64,000 nucleotides of DNA, taken from Monosporascus cannonballus (lineage: Eukaryota > Ascomycota > Sordariomycetes > Xylariales). Below are positions 1 through 12,170 of this stretch, one piece after another. The stretch spans positions 166,004-230,003 of the forward strand of contig QJNS01000124.1 in the NCBI GenBank assembly GCA_004154925.1, given 5' to 3'. The notes under the pieces were generated by a model. It did no database searches, was not told the DNA's origin, and worked only from the letters and a program-made list of their open reading frames with translations. A program made the translations under genes and the position numbers. Positions within the stretch are counted from its first letter, which is position 1, and the number at the start of each line of letters is the position of its first letter.

Positions 1-320
1 CTATAGCAAGAAATTTAACAAGGAATGTGAAAAACTAGAAAACTGTCTTAATAGACATTACGAGCATAATAAGAAGCATTATAAGAATGGTTACGCAAAT
101 ATCAAGATTAAATAAAAGAAATCTGTTCCGGAATCCCTGATCGATACGGCAAAATATATGCCATATATTGCCAACGATAAAAATATCCCGATTACGAAAA
201 ATGGAAATAATATATTTACGGACGAATTACCCGTATATATTATAAGAGATTCGATTTTCCAAATCGTACCGGAAATAATCAAAACGATAAATAATTATAT
301 TAATACCGTTGATTTATAGT
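1..320 (+). pseudogene. gag C-terminal segment of element B
   Basis: The plus-strand translation contains the segment around IPITKNGNN, followed by VYIIRDSIFQIVPEI and a terminal stop. The same segment recurs in A (19300-19580), C (38800-39070) and, on the minus strand, D (about 36850-37100). In A and C it lies just downstream of a CCHC zinc knuckle, so it is the end of the Gag polyprotein. The longest open frame here on the minus strand is only its shadow. Confidence 0.7.
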
Positions 321-339
321 ACCAGAAAATATTTAATAA

Positions 340-3300
340 TTAGCTGAAGTAAAGAAATGGCTCGAAAAAAAGTAATATCTGTAAAAAAAACCTTTTATGT
401 TATTTTTAATAATATAATTACCAAAGAAAAAAAGAATTAATTTAGCATATAATAAAATCATATTGCCAAAAAGTTATTACGGATTTCCATTTTTAATTAA
501 TATTTATTATAAATCCTTACTAAAAAGACTACTAAAGAAAAAATACGTTAACTTATAAAAAAGCTTTAGGATAATGATTAAAATGACGCATAATAGAATA
601 TAATTGTAAATATAAAAAATATTTTATTTAATAAAAAGACAAATTATAACAGAATTAAAAATAATTAATATAATTCGAAGGAATAATATGTCAATAATAA
701 TAACAGATATAACAACTTAACGCATTAAATGAAAGAAATACAAATAAAGCTTAATAAATTCGAACAAAAATTAAATGAAACAATTATTTATAAAAAAGCG
801 GCAAAATAACGAAACTCAGAAAAATTAAAAGAAATTCTCAAAAAAGGTTTTAAACGCGATAATAAAAGCAGTTAATAACCTTATTACCTTAGATATACGA
901 ATCGAAACGTACTGGTTTACTATAATAATAAATTATAAAGCTTTAAGTAAAAATTGTATTATATTAAATATAGTTAATAAATTTAAACTATTACGGAGAT
1001 ATAAGTTAAAACCTTATATAACGACAAATATCGAAAATCAGAAATTCGTTTTCGATAACGAGAAAATTATACGCGAAATTAATCATTTCGAGATTTTTAT
1101 TTAAGGATGATACGAGACGGTTAATTTCGATATTATTTTATTTAGAAATTACGATATAATCTTAGAATTATTATAAATACGCCAGGACGGAATTTTTTGA
1201 TTAATAATAGGATTAATTAAGTAAGGTTCGCCTTATACCTTATTAGCAAACAAAAAAAATAAGATCTTAATATTTAATCGATAATAACGACAAATATAGT
1301 GATAAAGATACGATAAAAACTTTATTACCTAAAGGGACAAAATATAAGAAAAAAATAGATATTAAAAAATACGATATATCGTTATTATTATTAAAGCAAA
1401 ATTAAAGTAACAAAATAATGATTTAAAATAACAGGTTTAAAAATTAAAAAAATCTAATTAATATATTATTATAATATTATAAATATAAGCCGCATTTTAA
1501 AAAAGCTTAATACGAAATTATTATAATATAATAAATGGAATTATAAGATAATTTTTAATAAATATTTAACGAAGTTTTACTTTATTTATAATCTTAGTAA
1601 AAACCAATTACATATTTTTAAAATATATCTGAAAAATCGATTACAGAAAGGATAAATTCTGTTTTCGAAGTTATTAGCAAGATATCTTATATTTTTCGTA
1701 CCAAAAAAATGAAAAATTGCGACTTATAGTTAATTATCGATAACTAAATGATATTATTATTAACGATCGAATATTATTATCTCTAATTATAGAATTAAAA
1801 AATTAATTTTACGAAAATAAATAATTTATAATATTCGATTTTAAAAATAAATATAACCTTATTAAAATTAAAAAGGGATACGAATAGAAAAGAATTTTTA
1901 AAACGAAATACGGATTATTTAAATATTTAGTTATATTAATAGGACTTATAAACGTATTAATAATTTTCTAACAAATAGTAAATTACGTATTACGAAAATA
2001 CCTCAATATTTTCGTCGTTTGCTATCTCGATAACATTTTTATTTTTTCAGAAACGAAAAAAGTATACGCAGGATACGTTTATAAGGTTCTTTAAGCTTTA
2101 TAAGACGTAAGGCTATTTATTAATGCAGAAAACAATTAATTTTACGTATAAAAAATAGAATATTTGGGATATATTATGATCTTAAAATATATTAAACTGA
2201 ATCTCAAAAGATTGCTATAATTATACAATAGCAGATATTAACGACGGTTAAAGAAATATATGTATTTTTTAAATTTGCTAATTATTATAGAAAGTTTATT
2301 CGAAATTTTAGCAGAATAACTAAACCCTTAACGAGCTTTATAAAAAAAGAAAAAAATCAAATAAACGTTTAATATAGAAAAAATGTTTTAAGATATTAAG
2401 GATGTAATTATTAACGAATTAATATTAATTATATACATTTAAACCGTTTCTTTAAACTAAAAACCGATATTTCGGATTACGCGCTAAACGTAATAATCGG
2501 ATAACGAAATAATTAAAACAAATTATATCTTATTATATTTTTACGTATAAATTAAAAAAAGCCGAATTTAATTACGGCATTCCAGAAAAACATTTTATAG
2601 CTATTATTATGGCATTTCGAGAATTGAAGTACTTCTTAAAAGAAAATTTACATCAAGTTAAAATTTATACGAATTATCAAAATTTTACCCGATTTATTAT
2701 AATTAAAACATTTATCAGATAATAATTTCGTTATGCAGAAATATTAACGAACTTTAATATCGTTATTATTTACAAAAAAGGCTTAGAAAATATTAAAATA
2801 CATGCTTTAAATAAATAACTAAACTTCGAGGAGAAATTGGTTAAAGTTAGCCATATAAATTTCAATATTATTATAGAAAAATATTTACGTCCGCGATAAA
2901 TTGCGATAATTCGAGTAGTACCTTTCAATATATATCAGAAAATCTAGCAATATAATAACGGTTTTTTAGAAAATTAAAAAACGAATAAGATATAAGTTTC
3001 TAAAAATACCAAAAAGATTTAATACGAAAAATGTACGAATATCAGTTATACGGATATCTAGAGATTTACAAAACCTTAAAACGGTTTTAACGTATATATT
3101 TTTTCTTAAAATAAAATTAACGATATAAAATATCATACGGCAATACGATATTTGCCCCAAAATAAAGACTTGACGATATAAGCCATATAGAAAATTACAA
3201 TTATTACTAGTCGTAAAGTGATTATAGTATTTAGTTATATTTAACTTTATTATCAAATTTTTTTATCAAAAAATCTAATTACAGAATTATATTATGATAA

Positions 3301-4260
3301 TATTTTCGTAATCGTTAACCGATTTACGAAACTTTCTTATTTTTTACCAAAATATAAAGATATAAACGCCCAATAAATAATATATATTTTCTTCAAATAT
3401 ATTTTTAATATATACGAATTATAAATAGAAATTATTTCAAATAAAGGATCGATATTTATATCTAAATTTTGGTAAAGCCTTATAGTATAAATTAACCTAA
3501 ATTATAAATTGTTTAACGTATTTAAACCTTAAATGAATAAATAAATAAATAAATACACAAAATAAATGAATTAAATTTTAAAAATATATTGATGATATTA
3601 TATTAATTACGAATAAAATAATTAAGTCAAAAGATTATTAATCGTGTTATTAATTTATAATATTAATTATTATAAAATTATTAAAGTCATATTAAGAAAT
3701 ATAAATTTTAATTTTATTTTAAAAATTTATAAAGAAATACGTATCGATAATTTAATTAATATTAAAATAATTTTACGTCAAAATAATTATGATAATTATA
3801 TTAAGAAATAAAAATAGAATTAAAATTCGTACGAAATTAAATAGGTAAATATTATAATTAAAAAAGTTAAAATGATTAATTTTCGAAAAAGAGAAAATAA
3901 TATTTTTCGTTGTAAAAAATATTTAATTAAAAAAATTCAGGAAGAATTTCCATTTTAAATATATTAGTTTATATAAAAGTGTTAAAAAATTCTTAAAAAA
4001 TAATTATTAATTAGAACTTTTATTAAAAGTTAAATTTTATTTAATTTTTTATGTTTTTTTATTTGAATTAATAACAGATATAATTAAGATATATATAGTA
4101 CAAAACGATATAAAGATAAAAGACGAATAAATATATAAGATGGAAAAGATTTTCGATATATGAAAATAAAATAGATTTACTTAATATTTGATTAAGAAAA
4201 AAAATACCCGGATTCCGAGAATATCTAGGAATCTGCCAAGAACCTTATTAGCGCCTAGCG
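340..4260 (+). pseudogene. pol of element B (RT, RNase H, integrase, chromodomain)
   Basis: The reverse transcriptase is recognised at about 1900-2300: a TKYGLFKYLV-like strand is followed at 2011-2050 by FVVCYLDNIFIF, the YxDD active-site loop with the second Asp changed to Asn (G-to-A). RNase H is at about 2450-2830 (an IS(D)YALNV-like strand) and the integrase core at about 3120-3540. A chromodomain (EKIFDI, YLIK, NT..P) lies at about 4130-4240, marking a chromovirus. RIP-type stops run throughout. Pol appears to end near 4260, before the antisense ORF and LTR. Confidence 0.85.
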
Positions 4261-4319
4261 CCTGTTAAAGAATTTTTATTAGCAGTAACGGAATTACTAG
4301 AAATAATCGCGTTTCAATT

Positions 4320-4840
4320 AGTATTTTTAACGGACCAATCGGTATTGCCGATACCAAACCAGTCCATGAGATTGGCGAGAGAAACTAATACGGCTATGAA
4401 AGCCTCGGCGATGGCCTGTTTCTGCCATTTTTATTTTTTTAATTCCTTAAGCGATTATGATTTCCGTTTTATTATTTTTATTTCTTTTAAACGAAAAAAA
4501 GCTTTTTGTTTCCGAAAATGGATTAAACGCGCGATAACTTTATTTATTTTCTGTTAATAACGTTTTTTTACGAAAACTCTTTTTCGTTTTAAGCGTTAGT
4601 TCTCGGTACGAATATTTTTTTTAAAAAAGAAAAAAAAGCCAATTTTATCGTAAGGATATTTACGTTTAATATAAATTTTATATTTTGAAATATTTTTTAT
4701 TATTTCCTACTTTTAATCCTTAAAAAATACAAAAAATACGATTTAATTTTAAAACTGAAATCGACAAAAATAAAAAGTAGATTTTGCCGACGAATAATAA
4801 AGGAAACCTGACGACGATTTTTAGCAATGCGATCCGACAT
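4320..4840 (-). pseudogene. Antisense accessory ORF of element B
   Basis: On the strand opposite pol, from an ATG at 4840 (MSDRIAKNRR), the RIP-damaged frames lead into a basic helical segment (NKVIARLIHFRKQKAF) and then a C-terminus ending in a DWFGIGNTDWSV-like stretch near 4320. The same arrangement is present in A, C, D and N. I infer a convergent accessory gene; its function is unknown. RIP stops and probably a frame change make the exact limits uncertain. The plus-strand open frame at 4345-4557 is its shadow. Confidence 0.5.
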
Positions 4841-4910
4841 CGTAAAAAACTGATAACATTTACCAGGAAAAAATAAAATCTTAAAGGCAAAATTTGGAGA
4901 AAAAAAATCG

Positions 4911-5288
4911 TATTACGACCTGATAAATTCCGGCCTTAGAAAACGGTTAACAAAAATAATACGGACCACCTCCTAGATTACGTAATAAGTGTTTAATAAA
5001 AATTTATTAAATATAATTAATTAATATTAAGCAATTACTTAATAAGAATTCGTTAAACGCAATTAAGTAAAAATAAACGGTAATATTAAGAACTAATATA
5101 TATACGTTCGTTATTCCTATAGTTTAGATAGCTTTAGTTTGCAATATAATATCGTTATCTAAGGTACCCTTGGAATTACGAGACGTGATACGTTATTGTA
5201 TCCATTGTTCAGATTCCTACGATACTTCTGCTAACATAAACCCGTACGACTAAGGTTTAATAGTTGGTTAAACCGCCTAGCCGTCACA
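4911..5288 (+). repeat. 3' LTR of element B (378 bp)
   Basis: It begins TATTACGACC (a RIP form of TGTTACGACC, the start shared with the LTR at 61716) and ends GCCGTCACA. The last about 190 bp (R/U5-like) align with the LTRs of A, C, D and E. The first half is similar only to the LTR at 61716. Confidence 0.8.
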
Positions 5289-5454
5289 CCTTTGCGAAAA
5301 AAACACTTTACCGTTATTCGGCAAAATCAATAGCAAAACGAACTTTCCGAAAACGAAAAAAATAACAAGGTAAAAGTGGATTGCATTATTATGCGCTTTA
5401 CTTAGTATGGAATTAATTGATTAAATGATTATTAAGATATTGTTATTTGTATGG
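5289..5454. other. AT-rich flank between element B and the GC island
   Basis: This is short transition sequence with no gene or repeat end that I recognise. Composition rises sharply to GC-rich after about 5455. Confidence 0.5.
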
Positions 5455-5528
5455 AAAGGTTGTTATGGCGATGGCTTCAAAAATGGGTGGCGCGTTGAGA
5501 GGATGGGGCGTTGGTGGGGCGGTCGCCT
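5455..5528 (+). repeat. Terminal repeat-like end related to the TIR of the 15841-16702 element
   Basis: The stretch with GGCGCGTTGAGAGG, GGGGCGTTGG and GTCGCCT followed by TATA resembles the right terminal inverted repeat at 16637-16702 (GGGCGTTGATCGGGG, GCCGCCT followed by TA). It is probably the right end of a related element. No matching left end was found between 4900 and 5450, so the copy is truncated or its other end has decayed. Confidence 0.45.
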
Positions 5529-5546
5529 TATATAGAGGGGGCTTCG

Positions 5547-5880
5547 CTGTCAGGGAAATTGGTAAAGTACGGAGTGAGAGGCAGAAGAAGCAGCCCAGCA
5601 GGTGGTTCATAGTATGGGTAGTGAATAGATGACCCATTAATGCCTGCCCTTTTCTAACTCCTCGGGGGCGAAGCCCCCCTATATATACACAAACTGGAGC
5701 CACACTGGTGGGTCGCTGGGCCCCGGAAAGGGGGCCGCACCTTGGCACCTGACATTCGCCCACGAATAGTTAGGGAGAAATAGGCATTAATAGTCATCTA
5801 TTTACTATCTATACTCCCAACTACCTGCTAGGCTGGCTTCTTCTCCTTTTCACTCTGTGCTTCACCATTTTTACTGACAG
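5547..5880. repeat. Imperfect inverted repeat (fold-back), arms about 125 bp
   Basis: The segment from 5547 (CTGTCAGGGAAATTGG) to about 5671 is matched, in reverse complement, by 5755-5880 (ending TTTTTACTGACAG). Shared blocks include CAGAAGAAG, CAGCAGGT and AATAGATGAC.. ATTAATGCCT. Differences are mostly transitions. The spacer is about 85 bp and GC-rich, with a small GGGGGCGAAGCCCCC hairpin at the arm end. It may be a MITE-like or fold-back element, or two inverted copies of a repeat. Confidence 0.65.
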
Positions 5881-7553
5881 AAGGCGACTAAGTAGAAGGA
5901 GCTTGACAGCGGCAGAGTTAGAAGGCTGATAGCGACGACGAATTGAGGTTAGCTGTTATAACAGGACAGTACTAAATCAAGTATGTCTGCTTCCGCGACG
6001 AGAATCCAAGATTGAAGGAGGTCGGCGGTCAGCGGTAACGAAATTATCACGTTGAGAGTAGTAACAGTCTCAGGAGGTCAGCGTCAACAAAACTTGCGTA
6101 AGGGATGAAATGGGTAGATTAGTAATGATGAAGTAAGGGGTTGGAGGTTGACTGCTAATAAACTGTTACATTACCAGAACAATAAATAGGGGGTTAAAAA
6201 GGTCAGCATTAATAAGATGAATATCTTACCACCTTGGATCGGATGATAACCCGGTCATATTGTCCGCCTGGTATCCTCTTATGTCTCATTTTCTGGTAAC
6301 TGCTCAACTATGCCTCTAGCTACCTAATTTCTTGTTCTTTGATGTTTTGGATTCAGCCTGTTAAAAATCAAACTGATTCCCCCATATAAGGAACACGTTC
6401 TTTTTATACCAACACCTCCTGGCAAGCAACTGTCTATCGCCTCCCTTAGTAGACATGGTACCCGAGTTAAACTAGCCACATATGAGTATGCTTTGGTGCG
6501 GAACAAGTAGGTTGAGCCTCAACTTCGTCTGATCTTTCCCCAGCGGATTGATCGTCGTTATGGCTCGCGGCGATTTCAGTGGTCCAAAGAACCTAACGTT
6601 AGAGACCCACACACTCAAAAGATGAAGATCGCAAGTCTTATGGTAGCGATTCTTGCAGCGAGCTTACCTTAAGCCCTGATAAACCAGCTACCACTGACAA
6701 TAAGTAGGAAGAGACCTTGTACCGAGTCGATTAGCAAATGCTATCCGCTCCCCGTCTCCATATATTTTGGTACTGTTGGTGCATAGATATGTTTATGTTA
6801 TATAGTGGTAAAGGCTTCTATCTCCTATGTGCACGTCCCTCACTACGGGGAGCAACAGTTTGCTCAACTTGTTGGTTTCGTTTGTAGCTAGCCACGTAGG
6901 AGCTGACCAAAGGGGAAGCAGGGAACAGAAAATCCACAAAAAACATACAACACCAGGGATTCGCTGGTCGTCACCGACCCAACTACTAATCTGGCCCTAC
7001 GCGGCTTATCTAGGGGAGAGCGGACGGGATCCCGAGTTCTCCACGTGGTATGGTCGTATGTACTAGGTGTTGCCGATGTTACAGTTTATATACGTCGCTA
7101 TGCTGCTGCATGAGTGGCCGTAGCAGCACCCGCGCCCACCGGTAAGTAGGCGGAACTTAACTCAAAGTAACTTATGTCAAACTGTGAAGTTTGAACTGAG
7201 ATTGCTTCTTAAAGCATTGGAATGTACAGGTAATTCATATTCATCTTCTCTGGTTTTGGTAGAATGTAGCATTGATACTTAGTCGGTTGGTTGGGGAAGT
7301 GGCAGAAATAGGGGTCTCCAACCACACAGGCGCCACCGGCAATAGTGTAAATATTAAAAGAACAAATGTATGAAAGCGAGACCACGAATAATGAAGAGAT
7401 GCTTTGTCGTAACGGGGCCTAACAGTCGCTCGCTATTTAATATATACGATGGTGCGCAGACTTTGTTGGTCGGCCTTAATTGTAGTGGAGGATAGCTTCA
7501 CGAAGACAGCATGCCAGACAGACTACTGGACCAAAAATAACAGAGCCCATCCC
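5881..7553. other. GC-balanced sequence without a supportable gene
   Basis: Reading frames are short and none has a recognisable domain. At 6622-6666 a plus-strand ATG opens MKIASLMVAILAASLP, which looks like a secretion signal, but the next codon is TAA (a possible RIP form of CAA). This could be the remnant of a small secreted protein gene. Upstream, an open stretch near 6380-6505 contains FIPTPPGKQLSIASLSRHG, not assigned. Confidence 0.35.
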
Positions 7554-8415
7554 TCATATGCCCGCCCACCGACCTACAATTTGCCAACGGCCGCTCAATC
7601 GAACTAGCTCAGTACTAGTAGAGAATCTCCACATCTTCCCCAGACAGAGGCAGACAGACAGTCGATCTTCTAGACAATACGACCCTCCTTTCCCATCCCT
7701 CCAAAGTGCCAGAGAGAGCAGGTTCAGAGCCCAAACTTGTCCTCGGGTCCAGCGTAAGAGATTTGAGCTCTCGCTCAAAGTGAACAAGCGTGCGTAGCTC
7801 GCGCAGCAGGCCAACCAGGCTCAGTATGCCATCAGGATCTTCAACGATCACCCGAAAGATCGACTTGAGAGCCCGTCGGGATGGCGTTACCATGTCTGTC
7901 TAGCTTGACAGGTCGAGGCTTGACAGAAGGCTCGCTCCCCTCAGCTAGACCCTTGTCCTTCTCTATCTCGTTGACGTTCTTGAGCGCCTCGACGCCGCTG
8001 GACTCCTCGCACAGGTCTAGGAACGGAAGGTTGGCTTCGGTATGCGTGGATGCGTCTATGGGGTGCGGGGATGGTTGTGGCCTGTAAGAGTGTGGAAGGC
8101 GGGGCTGTAAGGCTGTGGATGGGGATGATGAGCGTGACCTGGTCTCCAAAACCCTCAGTTCATGTCTAGCTTGAGCTATGGTCTGCTTGATCTTGCCACC
8201 AGCTGCAATTGTCATTCGCGTTCTGGTCCAACCCTACGTAATTCCAGGATAAGAAGCAAGGCGTCGCCCTGTCGCAGGTTAGTATGTGAATATAAGTGGT
8301 TTGAAGGGTCTACAAGTACGTGATCGTGATTCAAAATTTTATATGGAGTACGTGCCTTCTTTCTGCCATAATCGTGAAGGGTCAGCCCCATGAGCCGTGT
8401 AGTTAACGAGCTCAT
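7554..8415 (-). pseudogene. Decayed fungal gene fragment of unknown family
   Basis: Three overlapping minus-strand frames read as consecutive pieces. 8212-8415 has a segment ending GDALLLILELRRVG. 7841-8215 begins MTIAAGGKIKQTI and continues through a Ser/Pro-rich stretch to DLPFLDLCEESSGVEAL-like sequence. 7615-7893 contains FRVIVEDPDGILSLVG and LRELRTLVHFE. The MTIAAGGKIKQ start resembles, from memory, the start of several uncharacterised fungal proteins, but I cannot name a family. The alternating frames suggest indels (a pseudogene) or unrecognised introns. Confidence 0.3.
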
Positions 8416-8639
8416 CTACTTTCGTCCAAGCTTACTATACCGTCGTCATATTCTTTCCAGCCGCATACGAACCGCTGCTGGTCCGTTGCGATGCCTTCAC
8501 GGTCCACTATTTGGCGCTTGATGCCAAGCATCTATTCCATGAGCTTGCAGGGAACTGTGAAAAGCTTTCCCAGTCAGAATTTTGATGTTCACACTGAAAT
8601 CATTTTCAGCACGTGGTGTGGAGCCTATCTCCTTAAATA

Positions 8640-9019
8640 AGAGATGAGGTGATCCCAAATTGCAGGCCGTCATTTAATTCTTTCCCTGTCAACTGAGCTT
8701 CAACCGCAACCCTTCTCCCTTGGCGTAGCTACGAACCGTCTCACGATACCGGATTCCGTAGCAATACCGTCAACCCAGAGTTGTTCAGGTGCGACAATGT
8801 AGTCTTGAATGTTTCCTTTGTCCATGTTGAGCTTCAGGCAGCGGAACTTTGTGCTGGGGTCTTCAGAGTGGCGCTCAGCAGAGACAGCATTGACGCCACC
8901 GCAGTAAATCTTGATCATGAAAGGCGTAGCTGAGCTTAATTCGATCCACATAGCTTCTTTCTCTGCGCTTTTCTTAGCTGCCACACTAGTTGGATTAGGG
9001 GGGACAACGCACGATGCAT
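8640..9019 (-). pseudogene. Fragment of a conserved fungal protein (GGVNAVS / IQDY...P.QLW.DGIA domain)
   Basis: From an ATG at 9019 the minus strand reads MHRALSPPNP, then a region with MWIELSSATPFMIKIYCGGV, NAVSAE, GNIQDYIVAPEQLWVDGIA and VRRFVATP. This matches a domain I recognise in uncharacterised fungal proteins, often beside ubiquitin-like domains. The frame closes at about 8700, but a +1 shift continues as VAVEAQLTGKELNDGLQF, which fits the expected continuation. The gene therefore carries a frameshift. The N- and C-terminal parts expected for the family are missing. No molecular function is known to me. Confidence 0.5.
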
Positions 9020-12000
9020 AGGAAGAATTACGCCGCCCATGGAAGCGAGCTCTGGGAATAGGTGGGAGACGTAGTCTTAGACGTTGTGGAGAGGGAAGCG
9101 GCTAAGTTCATGGGGCAGAAAGGAAACCTCGACATTGTCGAGGACGCAAATAGTACCCTGAAACGAAGTGTGAAGGTATTGATAAGGTCTGTTGATCCCA
9201 AGAGTCGGCCTCTCGTCGTCAGCACAACAGCGATATTTGAGATGCTTGATCGTATGCTAACTGGTAGTATAGGAAACTGCTATCATAATATTGAGCTAGC
9301 TTCGTTTTGAAGCAATTCAAGAGTAGGATAGGGAGAGGCATGCAAAGGGGTTGTCTGAATTCTGCTAGGAAGTCGAGTAGATTATTGCTGCATGTTAGAA
9401 GTCAAGGAATTGATACAGGATCTGGCGGATAACTAGTTCGTTATTAATACTGGTATGAGTATCTACGTAGTTAAATAGTTATGCTCACCCATATCCAAGG
9501 AATCGACGCGTGTGGAGTTCCATTTCGAATGCCAACGAACTCGCGCAGGTAGTCATGTTTAAGGGTGCCTTCATATGATGAAACACATGTTCAGGCGAGC
9601 TTTTGAGCCTACAAGGCAGCAACAAATAGATTACATCGCTCGTATTGCAACTGGAGGATAGCCATGTCGTGTTGTGCAGAAGCGGTAGGACCCAGGCCAC
9701 ACTTCCGAATTCTTCAAACCATTTCTGGGAATTTTCCCTACTTGTCTACCTAGTGGGTTCTTTAACTATGTTATACGCAGTGTTTGGGGCGCACGCGATA
9801 CATCTACGGCAAGACCGCTTTGGCAGGTGACATCACCCGCTGACTACCCCTATTCTATGCGGAAGCTGCCATATTTCGTGTTTCTTTCCGAAACAACAAC
9901 GGCAAACTGAACATAGCCTCCTTTGGCAGAAAGGGTCGAAATTCATCAATTCCTAGGCACCCTGGTCTCGAGATCCTAGGCTTGATTCGACTTAGGTATA
10001 TGTTTAGACGACTGCTGAATCATTCATCATTCTAAAATCGAACTGCGACCTCTTGTTCGAACTTCACAAGCTGCTGGATCCCATAGCGCACACAGCTTCA
10101 AATACTACTGAGAGACACTTGTCTGATCTGGGTTCCCTTCTTCTCCAGTTAATTCAACACGATACCCCCATAGCCGGCGGCACATGTCCATTCCCCATGG
10201 CCTTGGCATATGTATCAACGGGACTTCTCTTCACGCCTCAATGGCCCGCCTTGCCCTGGAGCGCAGCAAGAGGGAAGCACACGAGCATATCTTTCAGCCT
10301 TCCAACTCGACTGGAGCATCTAGTTCATGGTAAAAAGCTGATGTCGGGTCTTTCAGCATGCAAGCCCACCCCCCAGGGATTCCGACTGCAGCGGCTCGAC
10401 ACACCATCGCCCTAGCCTTCTGTAGGAGGCCATAGCGCTCCAGCCTTCAGAGAGAAGGTAGATAGACAGCCACACGACGCCGCAGCGTAGGCCGCGCACA
10501 CGGGGAGTTGATCCCGTGAGGGTATGCAGCGCTCTGGGCCTATGGCGCCGCTGTATGAGTGCATCGACGTGATGATCAACCTGCTAGCTTCTACCAGCGA
10601 AGCGATCGGAAGACTAATAGACTGCACGTCATCATAGTGTGAAGCTGCAGGCGGCCAGTCGCCCCAGTGAGCCGGGTTTGTGGGCGTACACGAGCTCAGG
10701 CGTATGGACCGTGTACGGTGTACCAAGCGTCGCATTCCGAACCCATTCGCATCTGATCGTTCCCCGAGGCTTTCCCTTAAACGCTCCGTTTAATCAGACA
10801 ACCACTTATGCTTTGACCAATTAGGTAGCAGTTGGACCATGATCCGGGCACCTCTAATCAAAATCAAAACTCGCCTGAGTTCCATGGTCAGATTGATCAA
10901 CACTAGACTCAGCTCTGGTGCAGCAGCCTGTATTTTTAGGGTCGTTTAAACGCAACTTGGATTAGGGGCGAGGGAAAGCCTTAAATTCATACAAACGTTC
11001 CGTTCAAATCCATTTACCGCCTTTTGACGGGTCGGGGTTGGTCAACTGTGGCTATAGGAATGGTGTTGCGGCCCACAACCCGCCGCCGCGTGCCAACTAT
11101 CACCCAACCGGGCGGTACCGTCGGCATATCTGTCACCGCCGTCAACTCTATCTAGTCCTGTTACAGCTAGCTGCTTGTGATGACTTGTTAATCTGCTGCA
11201 GATACCATGGCCTCGACCGAGACAGACCGAAGCGGTCAATGTCTGCTGTGCCAATTCTCAGGGATCTTGGGTCTCTTCAGTGAGTCGAAGGAGTCTAGCA
11301 TCTTGGCTGAGAATCGATGTAGCTAGGATCAAAGACTCTAAGCGAAGCCCCTGTTGGCACTATCAAGTTTCTGTATCTGTTATCCTCTGCTCTTCGGCAA
11401 GACATAGCCGTTCAGCGCAAAGCTGTCAGTAGAGCAATTTCGTCAGAGGCTTATCCACTCCGTGCATGAGACTGATATCAGCTGCGTCTGGTAGTGCGAT
11501 CGATCCCGACATTACGTAGGACATACGGAACCGGGGGGCAGCAGAGAAAAGCAAAGCACCCACCAAGCCTACCTACCATGCGAAGCAACAGCCCCAGGTG
11601 TCGCGGATGACATAAAATCGGCGCCTATGAGCGATGAAAGAAAGGAGCCCATCCAGCGTTTGCGACAGCTTTGCCAGGGCGCTTGTCGCTGGGGCGATTT
11701 TATGACGTATTCTGTTCCGTCTGCCCTCAGATTCCCAGCCTCATTCGTGGATGCTGCCAGAAGAGCTTGGCGGCGTGGATCCGCGGGTTGCCCGCATTAG
11801 CCCTATCGCACGGCAATTGGCGGCCGACCACATGGCTGTGGCAGGAGCTCGAAAGCAGGGCATGGGGTGTTGCCGGGTTAATGTTGACGTTAGTATAGGT
11901 AATCCGAACTGTAGGGGAGGGAATGATAGTGTCATTTCAAGTTTTCCTGTAAGCAAGTAGTTCACCGTCTCGGGTCACAGGCCATGCACATATATACTAC

Positions 12001-12170
12001 GTCCCTGGCTGCTTGCTTGTCCGTTGCATTTACCATAATCCAACGATCTTCGCCAGTAATAATTATCTCTGCGACACCTCCAAGCCACCAGATACCCAAC
12101 CAGATACCCCAGTTCTTCTAGGATACCCTAGCATCGAGATATCGAGACACGCTACACAACTTAATCGACC
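9020..12170. other. Island sequence, no gene supported
   Basis: Open frames of 60-120 codons exist on both strands (for example plus 9062-9310, plus 10053-10415, minus 10412-10735, plus 11038-11283, plus 11671-11898), but they overlap each other in several frames. They show no recognisable domains and no convincing splice continuations. They may be remnants of genes or 5' regulatory sequence of the gene at 12171. The last 150 bp upstream of 12171 are rich in short C/T and CA runs, typical of a fungal promoter. Confidence 0.4.

Larger units (their letters stand above)
1..5288 (+). mobile_element. Chromovirus B (Ty3/gypsy LTR retrotransposon), 3' part, RIP-mutated
   Basis: This is the 3' portion of a Ty3/gypsy element entering from the left edge: gag C-terminus, pol (reverse transcriptase, RNase H, integrase, chromodomain), an antisense ORF and a 3' LTR. 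Motifs read in order on the plus strand, but the frames are broken by many TAA/TAG codons at expected Gln/Trp positions, as RIP produces. Domain order and sequence are shared with elements A, C and D, so it belongs to the same family. It is certainly non-functional. The 5' LTR and start of gag lie outside the window. Confidence 0.9.

Noticed and set aside
91..282. Minus-strand 63-codon frame with hydrophobic character (and its twin at 38787-38969)
   Set aside because: Both are antisense shadows of the conserved gag C-terminal segment on the plus strand, which explains why they look alike.
2966..3256. Minus-strand 96-codon open frame
   Set aside because: It overlies the integrase region of B on the plus strand. 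RIP creates TAA/TAG in the coding strand and can leave the opposite strand open.
10053..10735. 120-codon plus frame and 107-codon minus frame as candidate genes
   Set aside because: No motif, no splice continuation, and several overlapping frames are equally open. Kept only as an undescribed interval.
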